NCBI GenBank assembly: GCA_009785015.1
Contig: WQXD01000063.1
Span: 1 to 14,586 of the forward strand
Source: Oscillospiraceae bacterium
GTDB lineage: Bacteria > Bacillota_A > Clostridia > Oscillospirales > WRJC01
Reading direction: 5' to 3'
DNA length: 14,586 bases
The position numbers were made by a program, and so were the translations under genes. The notes beneath the pieces are model-generated. The model did not search any database and was not told where the DNA came from. It saw only the letters and a list, made by a program, of their open reading frames with translations. The number at the start of each line of letters is the position of its first letter. The stretch's first letter is position 1. Positions 1 through 6,843 of this stretch are shown here, piece after piece.

Positions 1-97
1 TCATTGCGAGGAACGAAGCGACGAAGCAATCCAGTAAAAAGATGGATGTATCATAAATATTTGCCTTTCTGGATTGCTTCGCTACACTCGCAATGAC
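1..97. repeat. Palindromic interspersed repeat (MITE/REP-like)
   Basis: The left arm (1-34, beginning TCATTGCGAGGAACGAAG) and the right arm (69-96, CTGGATTGCTTCGC...CGCAATGA) are inverted repeats. They match at both outer ends (10 bases) and inner ends (about 12 bases), with a few unpaired bases between, around an AT-rich centre of 34 bases. No reading frame of its own is evident. The right edge lies about 50 bases beyond the stop of the solute-binding protein gene on the minus strand, so it could form a hairpin at the 3' end of that operon. Repeats of this look occur in many bacterial genomes; I infer a non-autonomous mobile or palindromic repeat. The left boundary may lie outside the window. 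Confidence 0.7.
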
Positions 98-145
98 GAA
101 AAACGAAGGTTCCGGGACAGGTCAATTGAAGTCCCGTCCCGCGCG

Positions 146-1684
146 TCAGTCCATTGCCCTGAAAATATCCACGACTTTGTCGATCGCCTTTTCCATCGAA
201 GCGGATTTTTTGTCGTAGTACGACACTATGTTTCTGTCGTATTTCGAGGCCAGAGTGATAAAATCCAAAAATACGTTGCCGAAACTGTACACGCTGCCGA
301 TATCGTAAACCCTCGAATCGAATATGATATCGAGCATTTCCTCCGATTCCTCATCCCTCATATATTTTCTCGTCAATACGGTTTCATAATATGCGGGCTG
401 CAGGGTGTAACGGCTTTCGGCCGAGAGAGCTTCGAGGATTATGCTGATGCGTTCCAGATCATCGGCGCTCTTGGGCACCCCCATGAGCACGCCCGTATAC
501 GGGTTCACGACGCTGCGGTAATCTTTTTGCGCCTCATCGTATTTCGGAAGGGGGATTATTCCGAAGTTGGCTTCCATTCCCCTGAAAAATTCCACAAACC
601 TCATTCTCGTCCACATGAATAAAATCCTGTTTCCCTCAAAGCCCTTTACATGAATTTCATCCCCTTTGGACAAATCCCCTCCGCTTCCGCCTTTTGGCGG
701 GGCCTGCGCGTTTAATACATAGTCCGGATTGTAAAGCAGGTCCATAACTTTTTCGAGCACTGCCAGATTTTTTTCGCTTGCGAAATCCATGTAGGGTATA
801 TCGTTGTCATTTTTGACCGCGAGGGCGCCGCCCCCGCTCACAAGGAGGGCGTGGAACGTGTCGTTGTAAGTGGCAAAGCCCCACCTGTCCTCATAGGCGG
901 TCATAATGCCGTCGCCGTTTAAATCGGAGGCGGCGCCCCTTATCATATCGTTCATGGCGTCAAAGGTCCATTTCCCCTCCTTGACCAAACCATACGGCAG
1001 CTCAAGGCCCAGGCTTCCCATCAGGTCTTTGTTGAAGAGCAGGGTATTTGTGGCTTCGTTGTCAAGTATCAGCAAATCGCCCGCCAGAAGATAATTCTTG
1101 TTGTCTATGGACATGGAATTGACCGCCGGGTCCCACCACGGTTTATCCAAATCGACATACGGCAGATTCGCCACATTGATCAAAAGGTCGCTGGTCACAA
1201 TTCCCGGGACGTTGTTGTTGAACATGATTGCCGCGTCGTATAAGGGGTCGCCGGCTTTTACGGCTTTGTTCATGGCCCCCCGCTCGTCCGACTGCCCCAC
1301 CAATTTGATATTGAAATTGTATTTTTCCTTTATTTTGAGATTTCTTGTATAGACCGCGTCGTTGATGGGCTCGCTGTTTTGGACCTCTTTTCCCTCTGTC
1401 ATCTCCGCGACAATTTCAAGCGGCAGCGGCCCCACCCAGTCGGATCCGTCATACAGGTGCGTTAAAAAAGTAAATTCATAGCCGCCGAAATCAATATCCC
1501 CGGCAAGATCCGGTTCGAGCCTTTCTTTGGCTTTGCCGGCTTCGCCTTCGGCGGATTCCCCCCTGTCCGTTTCGGTCGTGCCGCCGCCGGGATTCGCGTC
1601 ATCTTTTGTATTGCCGTTTCCGCACGAAATCAGTATGCCCGCGAGCAAAGCCGCAAGCAGAGCGAACGATATAAGCTTTTTCAT
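146..1684 (-). CDS. Extracellular solute-binding lipoprotein (ABC sugar-type)
   Basis: A 512-residue lipoprotein predicted to capture a solute, most likely a sugar or oligosaccharide, outside the membrane for an ABC importer. The N-terminus is a lipoprotein signal: Lys2-Lys3, a hydrophobic stretch, and lipobox LISC with Cys21, followed by a Gly/Asp/Glu-rich linker to about residue 60. The mature part carries family-1 solute-binding features (PWWDPAV, LLFNKDL, DLNGDGIMTAYEDRWGFA). A start 15 codons upstream is open, but the chosen ATG follows GAGGGG eight bases upstream and begins the signal peptide exactly. It lies 46 bases downstream of the hybrid kinase on the same strand, so the two are probably co-transcribed. 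No permease or ATPase gene is in the window, so its transporter partner is unknown. A diverged, broken paralogue lies at 12446-13864. The substrate is not predictable. Confidence 0.85.
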   Translation of the reverse strand: MKKLISFALLAALLAGILISCGNGNTKDDANPGGGTTETDRGESAEGEAGKAKERLEPDLAGDIDFGGYEFTFLTHLYDGSDWVGPLPLEIVAEMTEGKEVQNSEPINDAVYTRNLKIKEKYNFNIKLVGQSDERGAMNKAVKAGDPLYDAAIMFNNNVPGIVTSDLLINVANLPYVDLDKPWWDPAVNSMSIDNKNYLLAGDLLILDNEATNTLLFNKDLMGSLGLELPYGLVKEGKWTFDAMNDMIRGAASDLNGDGIMTAYEDRWGFATYNDTFHALLVSGGGALAVKNDNDIPYMDFASEKNLAVLEKVMDLLYNPDYVLNAQAPPKGGSGGDLSKGDEIHVKGFEGNRILFMWTRMRFVEFFRGMEANFGIIPLPKYDEAQKDYRSVVNPYTGVLMGVPKSADDLERISIILEALSAESRYTLQPAYYETVLTRKYMRDEESEEMLDIIFDSRVYDIGSVYSFGNVFLDFITLASKYDRNIVSYYDKKSASMEKAIDKVVDIFRAMD

Positions 1685-1730
1685 AAAATTTACCCCTCGT
1701 ATTTCCATCATTAATCGCAATAATCGCAAT

Positions 1731-4700
1731 TCACAAATATTTCCGGAGCACTTCCAGCACCTTGTCGAAGTCGATCGGTTTGCCGAGATGATCGTCCATT
1801 CCCGCCGCCAGGCTGTTCTCGATGTCGCTTTTGAAAACGTTCGCGGTCATGGCTATGATCGGCAGGCTGACATTTTGCATAAAGGGCAGCCCGCGTATGG
1901 CGCGCGTGGTCTCATAGCCGTCCATTTTGGGCATTTGCACATCCATGAACACAATGTCATATCCGCCGCCGGACTCTTCTACCATTTCCAGGGCTCTCTG
2001 GCCGTTCTCGGCGCAGTCTATGGTGATCCCCGTCCCGGACAGAAGCGATATGAAAATTTCGCGGTTGATTTCCACATCCTCGGCAAGCAGCAGTTTTTTG
2101 CCCGCGAACTCGCCTTCCGCATATTCGGCGTCCTCGTTCAAAATGGGAGCCGTGCCGAAACATTCGTTTACGCAGTCGATTATCGTCGAAGTAAAAAGCG
2201 GTTTCAGCAAATGCTTGTCCACGCCCGCGGCAAGGGCTTCGTCTTTGATTTGTTCCCAGTCCATCGCCGTTATCATGATCACCACGGAAGGCCTTTTGCC
2301 GTTGCGGGACTTTATCTGCCTTGTCAGTTCTATGCCGTCCATATTGGGCATGACCCAGTCGACAAAATATATGTCATACCCGCCGCGCCGATCTATGATA
2401 CGGCAGGCTTCGAGCCCGTCCGACGCCACGTCGCACTTTATATTGAACTGATTCAGTGTGTTTTGAAACTGCTCGCGCACTTCGGGCATATCGTCGACGG
2501 CCAAAACCCTGACAGTGTTCCAGTTCACATCGGGGGCGAGCAGCGAATGCGGATTTCTCTTGCCGCGCGCCGCTTTTACGGTGAAAATAAACTTGGCCCC
2601 CAGTCCGAGCCGGGATTCGATCCATATCCTGCCGCCCATCAGCTCGACGATGTTTTTGGATATGACAAGCCCGAGGCCCGTCCCGCCGTATTTGCGGTTG
2701 GTCCCGCTCTCCGCCTGCTCAAATGCCTGAAATACCCTCTCGTGCTGTTCGGGGGCGATCCCTATTCCGCTGTCCGCCACCGAAATACGCAGTTCGCAGC
2801 TTTCGTCGGTTTCGTCGGTCAGGGACGCTTCAAGGCGGATGTTTCCGCGCTCGGGCGTGAACTTCACCGCGTTGGACATCAAATTCGTCAAAACCTGCGA
2901 CAAACGCTGCTCGTCGGCTACAATAAAGCGCGGTATCCGCTTGTCGACTTTCACGGAAACCGCCTGCGACTTTTCTTCCGCGCGGGAATTTACGACTGTC
3001 ACGACCTTTTGCAGCATTCTGTCGAAATTGAACTCGACAGGCGAGAGTTCGAGCTTGTTCGCCTCGATTTTTGACATATCCAGTATATCGCTTATCACCC
3101 CCAGCAGATGGGAGGAGGCGTCCCCTATCCTGCCCAAGGCATAATTTTTGCCTTCCAGGTCCTTCACTTTCTTTCCGATAGCCGTCATGCCGATTACGGC
3201 GTTCATCGGCGTTCTCATTTCGTGGCTCATGCTGGAGAGAAAATCGCTTTTCGCCTTGCTGGCTTCGTTTGCCCGTGTGAGCGCGGCTTTCAGCAGGTCG
3301 TTTTGATGCTTTACCTCTTTTACCAGTTCCGCGCCCTTTATCGCCGTGGAAATATTTACGCGCAGCGTTTCATATGTGTCCACGCTGATTTCGGGGTCGA
3401 ACGGCATGAGCAGTATCCCGAATTCTTCATCTTTGAAGAACAGCGGGATGAAAAACAAATCGCGCCGTTTGCTTTCGAAATCAAATTCTCCGATAGTCGA
3501 ATAATCGGAAAACACAATCGGGTCTTCGCGGTTGTCTTTTATGTTGAATTGTTTGTCCCCGTCAAAGCCGATAAGCGTATTTATCGTTCTGTCGGCGGCA
3601 AAGCCGCTTTTTATCGGCTTTTCGTACAGACCGATTACCGCGGTGTCAATCGAAATGCCCGGGAGCGACTTATACAATTCCTCCGCCAAGGAATCGATGT
3701 CAAATATCAAAACCAAGTTGCCCGCCACCCTTCTTGTCATCCAGCGTTTGTCAAATGAGGCGATTTCCTTGAATTCTCTTTCTTTGAAGCGGATATTATG
3801 GACAAAAGTCGAGGCATGGGTGAGTGTCGAGCGGACCGTGTTCAAATTCGCCACTTCATCCCCGTGAAACTCCGAACCAGTTGAAAGAACATTGAGCGCT
3901 TCGTTCCATGTATTGAAATCTTTCGAGTAATTGTTATAGCCGATCAAAATTTCGTTGAACAAGGCCAAAAATTTTTCTTTTGAAAAGGGATTTTCTTTTA
4001 TCGTCCCGGCCAGCGCCGCAGCCCATTTTGAAATTTGCAGCTCCGGAATCTCCTTTTGGAACAGCGCTTTGAATTTATGCGACACATATGAAATAAGGGA
4101 GTCCGCCTCTTGCGTTTGACCGTGCTCATGCACGGCCTCCGCGTCAAAAAATTCTTTTTCCAGACATCCGCAGGACTGGCGCTGCATAAAGACCGGAGGC
4201 ATGCTGACTATTTTTTCCGCGGGTTTTCCTTCAATCCGGTTGTGAAGCAGCTCCGCGGCGGCCAGCCCGAATTTATGAAAATCCTGCCGCGCCGTGCTTA
4301 TCGAGGGAATAAAGGCCGCAGACCCTATGTCGTCGTCAAAGCCCGTAACCGCGAAATCGGCGGGAGCGGACAAATTATAGCTTTTCAGTTCGTTTAAAAC
4401 GCCTATCGCGGAAACGTCGTTGCTCGCCGCAATCGCGTCGGCGCAAATCTCAAGGCTGTCGAATAATTTCCTCACCGCTTTCCGCCCGCTGTCCTGATCA
4501 AAATTCCCGGGAAAGACATATCTGTCGTCATATGGTATTTTGTTTGCCAGGAGCGCCCTTTTATACCCTTCAAAGCGCTCTTCGGCTTCGGGATGCCCGT
4601 CGGGGCCCTTGACAAAGGCGATCCTTTTCTTTTGGTGAACCTGTATCAGATGCTCCACCGCGTCATACATTCCGGCCATATTGTCCACTATGACGGACGG

Positions 4701-5033
4701 GACGCCGTCCATGACGTATGAAACGGAAACGACGGGAAGCGAGGGGAGCCCGGCGGCATATTTTTCAAAATTTTCGCTTCCTATGATGTGGGCGATGAAT
4801 CCGGAAAACATGATCACCCCATCCAGCGAAACACTGTTTCTTACAGTTTCAAAGCAAGTCTCGAAATGCGAGGCAAAATCATCGGTAGTCATCTGATATG
4901 TTCCGAAATACGCCGTCAAATGAATGTCATTTTTGCGCGCGTACTCTACGATACCGCTCCAAATATCATATTGGTTTGAATTGTCCATAGTGGAAAATAT
5001 GACGCCGAAGTGAAGCCGCTTTTTGTCTTTCAT
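1731..5033 (-). CDS. LacI-type sensor hybrid histidine kinase (two receiver domains)
   Basis: An 1100-residue signalling protein. Residues about 7-285 resemble the ligand-binding domain of LacI/GalR regulators (GVIFSTMDNSNQYD, FVKGPDGHPEAEER, DAIAASNDVSAIG, AVTGFDDD), but there is no helix-turn-helix in front. A Cys-Gly-Cys motif (288-290) closes this domain. A GAF-like region (about 430-570) and a helical stretch follow, then the kinase dimerisation domain with phospho-acceptor His604 (SHEMRTP). The ATPase domain shows an N box near 716, DSGIGI, and GTGLGL near 789. Two receiver domains follow, with Asp892 (FVDWVMPNMDG) and Asp1031 (FMDVQMPKMDG) and conserved Lys in LLKP and GKP. I see no signal peptide or membrane helix, so it probably senses an intracellular ligand. 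No DNA-binding output or HPt domain is present, so the relay partner lies elsewhere. The ATG has no recognisable Shine-Dalgarno sequence, probably because an insertion element ends just upstream. The downstream solute-binding protein is a plausible target or partner. Confidence 0.88.
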   Translation of the reverse strand: MKDKKRLHFGVIFSTMDNSNQYDIWSGIVEYARKNDIHLTAYFGTYQMTTDDFASHFETCFETVRNSVSLDGVIMFSGFIAHIIGSENFEKYAAGLPSLPVVSVSYVMDGVPSVIVDNMAGMYDAVEHLIQVHQKKRIAFVKGPDGHPEAEERFEGYKRALLANKIPYDDRYVFPGNFDQDSGRKAVRKLFDSLEICADAIAASNDVSAIGVLNELKSYNLSAPADFAVTGFDDDIGSAAFIPSISTARQDFHKFGLAAAELLHNRIEGKPAEKIVSMPPVFMQRQSCGCLEKEFFDAEAVHEHGQTQEADSLISYVSHKFKALFQKEIPELQISKWAAALAGTIKENPFSKEKFLALFNEILIGYNNYSKDFNTWNEALNVLSTGSEFHGDEVANLNTVRSTLTHASTFVHNIRFKEREFKEIASFDKRWMTRRVAGNLVLIFDIDSLAEELYKSLPGISIDTAVIGLYEKPIKSGFAADRTINTLIGFDGDKQFNIKDNREDPIVFSDYSTIGEFDFESKRRDLFFIPLFFKDEEFGILLMPFDPEISVDTYETLRVNISTAIKGAELVKEVKHQNDLLKAALTRANEASKAKSDFLSSMSHEMRTPMNAVIGMTAIGKKVKDLEGKNYALGRIGDASSHLLGVISDILDMSKIEANKLELSPVEFNFDRMLQKVVTVVNSRAEEKSQAVSVKVDKRIPRFIVADEQRLSQVLTNLMSNAVKFTPERGNIRLEASLTDETDESCELRISVADSGIGIAPEQHERVFQAFEQAESGTNRKYGGTGLGLVISKNIVELMGGRIWIESRLGLGAKFIFTVKAARGKRNPHSLLAPDVNWNTVRVLAVDDMPEVREQFQNTLNQFNIKCDVASDGLEACRIIDRRGGYDIYFVDWVMPNMDGIELTRQIKSRNGKRPSVVIMITAMDWEQIKDEALAAGVDKHLLKPLFTSTIIDCVNECFGTAPILNEDAEYAEGEFAGKKLLLAEDVEINREIFISLLSGTGITIDCAENGQRALEMVEESGGGYDIVFMDVQMPKMDGYETTRAIRGLPFMQNVSLPIIAMTANVFKSDIENSLAAGMDDHLGKPIDFDKVLEVLRKYL

Positions 5034-5051
5034 GAAAATGGCACTGCTAAC

Positions 5052-5194
5052 AAAAATCTACACATAAAGTAGAGAAATGAGTATTCCTGCTTCACCCTGT
5101 CTGCTCTCGAGATCAGAAAACCGACTCTACTAACATTTGATATAACAGTCCACAGGCGTAAATTCCCGTCTTAGCCGACGGTACATATAGTCGC
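5052..5194 (-). ncRNA. Candidate omega-RNA (reRNA) of TnpB
   Basis: In IS200/IS605-type elements the guide RNA of TnpB is made from the 3' end of tnpB through the right end of the element. Here the non-coding stretch downstream of the tnpB stop codon is rich in small stems. One 7-base stem spans the stop codon (5185-5191 with 5204-5210). A second stem is CCGTC/GACGG (5166-5170 with 5177-5181). A GTGAAGCAGG segment (minus strand, 5095-5086) is of the type I recall near the end of such RNAs. The terminal TCTAC hairpin is at 5057-5073. The RNA probably begins inside tnpB, and its guide would be the flanking bases below about 5050. No covariance search was possible. Confidence 0.5.
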
Positions 5195-6349
5195 TTACGC
5201 TACACTATATATTTCGCAATCTCTAATATTTATTGCGGCGTTTATATCCCTGTTGTGAATTGTACTACATTCAGGACATACCCACTCTCTTACGTTCAGG
5301 TTCTTTGTCTTCGGGTTTTTGTATGTACATCCTTTCGTACTACATAACTGAGAGCTTGCGTAATATCTCGGTATTATTCTTACTTCAATGTTGTGTTTCC
5401 TACATTGTTGAATCAGGAACAGTTTGAAATATCCCCACAAAGCCTCGCTTATAGCTTTCGATAAGTGTTTGTTTTTCTTCATCCCCTGAACATTCAAGTC
5501 CTCTATCGCAATAAATTTTGGATTCATGGCTACCAGTGAATTTACTACGTGTCTTGCGTACTCTTGCCTTATATTTGCTAATTTCATGTACAGTCTCTGA
5601 ACCTTTAACTTATTCTTCTGCACATTGCTTTTGTTAGCTTCTCCTTTCTTTATTTTCTTTATTTTCTTGCTTAGTTTACGTTGTTGCCTTTTACGGCGTT
5701 TCTCCATTTTCTTTACCTTGTTTGTCTTGTTTATGTTTGCGAACTTTTCACCATTGGAAACTATCGCAAGGTCAGTCAACCCTAAATCCACGCCAATACC
5801 CTCTTTAGTCGGAACATTATCGCTTTGTACTTCGTCAACTTCACATAGCACCGACATAAAATATCTATCAGCACGTCTCCCTATCGTTCCACTCTTAACT
5901 TTTGCATCTAATGGTATATATCCGTATTCTTTAAGACGAACAAAGCCAAGTGTAGGTACTTTGAACCTGTGTCTTTCGATGGTACAATCTGCTGTATTGT
6001 TTTTCACAAAGTACATCTTTACGCTATCTTTGCGTTTCTTCGGTTTCGGATATTCAGCCTCTCCTTTAAAGAATTTTCGAAATGCTCTTTCCGTATTCAT
6101 AATTGCTTGTTTGACTGATTTGCTCGATACCTCTTTTATCCACGAATATTCTGGGTTATCGGGAATAAACTCGTTGTTTAGCCACTTTGAAAAATCCATA
6201 CCGCTATAAAATTTGCCCGTCTTTTCGTATTCGTCTTTTTCTACTTTTAGGTATAGGTTTTTGACGAATTTGCTTACCCCCATTGTCTTGTGTACCTGTA
6301 TTCTCTGTGCTTTTGTTAAGTATATTTCAGTACAATATGCTCTTAACAT
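5195..6349 (-). CDS. tnpB: TnpB, RNA-guided nuclease of IS200/IS605 family
   Basis: A 384-residue TnpB (OrfB) protein, the Cas12-like nuclease of IS200/IS605 elements, which uses an omega-RNA to cut DNA at sites matching the element's flank. The RuvC active site appears complete: Asp188 (GVDLGL), Glu283 (IAIEDLNVQG) and Asp368 (HNRDINAAINI). Between the last two is a zinc-ribbon with an unusual first knuckle, Cys-X4-Cys (CSTKGC), and a normal CPEC. A Lys/Arg-rich segment after about residue 200 (KKMEKRRKRQQRK) fits nucleic-acid contact. An in-frame ATG 14 codons earlier exists, but the chosen start follows a perfect AGGAGG at ideal spacing and begins with the usual MLRAYCTEIYLT. Length is ordinary for the family and the gene looks intact. 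Base composition is AT-rich compared with its neighbours. No tnpA is present. Confidence 0.93.
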   Translation of the reverse strand: MLRAYCTEIYLTKAQRIQVHKTMGVSKFVKNLYLKVEKDEYEKTGKFYSGMDFSKWLNNEFIPDNPEYSWIKEVSSKSVKQAIMNTERAFRKFFKGEAEYPKPKKRKDSVKMYFVKNNTADCTIERHRFKVPTLGFVRLKEYGYIPLDAKVKSGTIGRRADRYFMSVLCEVDEVQSDNVPTKEGIGVDLGLTDLAIVSNGEKFANINKTNKVKKMEKRRKRQQRKLSKKIKKIKKGEANKSNVQKNKLKVQRLYMKLANIRQEYARHVVNSLVAMNPKFIAIEDLNVQGMKKNKHLSKAISEALWGYFKLFLIQQCRKHNIEVRIIPRYYASSQLCSTKGCTYKNPKTKNLNVREWVCPECSTIHNRDINAAINIRDCEIYSVA

Positions 6350-6494
6350 CGTTGTCCTCCTTGATTTATTTCTTGTACTTACGTAATCCATACGCTCTGC
6401 TTGAAAATACGTGTATTGCGCTTTTTATCGAGCTGTGCAAATGGAAAGCGAAAAAACATACGGTAGCAGAGCAACGCAGGAGTGATACTCTTTG

Positions 6495-6527
6495 GCCTCT
6501 TTGTAAAGAGGCTCCGCCCGCAGGCGG
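6495..6527. repeat. Double palindrome (two adjacent hairpins)
   Basis: Two perfect inverted repeats lie back to back. GCCTCTTT-GT-AAAGAGGC (6495-6512) has eight base pairs, and CCGCC-CGCA-GGCGG (6514-6527) has five GC pairs. Neither is followed by a clear T run on the plus strand, so they are not typical terminators. The pattern looks like a palindromic interspersed repeat, but no second copy occurs in this window. Confidence 0.5.
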
Positions 6528-6640
6528 TGGTGTTTTGCCGGATCAGATGCTGTGCGGGGGGGGACGCAAACACCCGTCACGCGGAAAAAACGCGGTTCTA
6601 CCGTGCTTTTCCGGGATCTCGCGTGCCACCCTCTTTCAAA

Positions 6641-6674
6641 ACGTGTAGCGAATGTGAACGCTTCGCGTTCACAT
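6641..6674 (+). repeat. Hairpin repeat, copy 1
   Basis: The segment contains a perfect inverted repeat ATGTGAACGC-TTC-GCGTTCACAT (6652-6674), ten base pairs around a three-base loop. Its first 21 bases (6641-6661) recur exactly in opposite orientation at 14359-14379. Both copies also continue into an imperfect second arm. I infer a dispersed hairpin repeat family; its function is unknown. Confidence 0.6.
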
Positions 6675-6843
6675 GCAGCTCACGCCAATAGATCAAGGGC
6701 AAAGATACGCCATTTTTTCGTTCATCAAATCCCATTTGCAAAGCTCGCTTTTTATTGGATTATACCATAAATTAATTAAAATATCTATTGTTTTTTGTGA
6801 ATTTTACTGCAAATCATTATTGTTTTTAAAGGGAAGGGAAACT

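Larger units (their letters stand above)
5045..6450 (-). mobile_element. tnpB-only IS200/IS605-family element (IS1341-like)
   Basis: The element consists of one tnpB gene and a structured 3' region, without a tnpA transposase. At the tnpB-distal end a small hairpin (TCTAC, 5057-5061, pairing with GTAGA, 5069-5073) is followed on the minus strand by a T run, which fits a right end near 5045-5056. The left end cannot be fixed; a small palindrome AATAC-GT-GTATT (6406-6417) upstream of tnpB is a candidate left-end hairpin. The element is more AT-rich than its surroundings. Lacking tnpA, it would need a transposase in trans to move. Its right edge touches the start of the hybrid kinase gene. Boundaries are approximate. 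Confidence 0.7.
6350..6843. other. Gene-free interval with clustered palindromes
   Basis: About 490 bases between the tnpB start and the epimerase-like gene hold no convincing coding sequence; the open frames here are short, lack starts with ribosome binding sites, and resemble no family. The left part belongs to the upstream end of the insertion element. The middle (about 6460-6680) is GC-rich and contains strong palindromes and a G run (8 G at 6555-6563). From about 6720 the sequence turns strongly AT-rich and leads to the AGGGAAGGGA ribosome binding site of the next gene, so a promoter is expected between 6730 and 6820, but I see no clean -35/-10 pair. Confidence 0.6.

Noticed and set aside
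113..136. CGGGAC/GTCCCG hairpin as the terminator of the minus-strand operon
   Set aside because: The stem is six pairs with a 12-base loop, and the T-rich stretch on the minus strand starts about 10 bases too far away for a confident call.
1527..3074. Long plus-strand open frame (515 codons) opposite the kinase and lipoprotein genes
   Set aside because: It spans two different real genes on the other strand, lacks any recognisable domain, and is explained by GC-rich third positions of the minus-strand genes.
6482..6770. Short overlapping open frames in the palindrome cluster
   Set aside because: They exist in several frames at once, consist of repeat sequence, and have no ribosome binding sites.
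6673..6843. Upstream in-frame extension of the epimerase-like gene
   Set aside because: It would start inside the hairpin repeat, has no ribosome binding site, and its translation does not fit the fold; the ATG at 6844 has a strong site.
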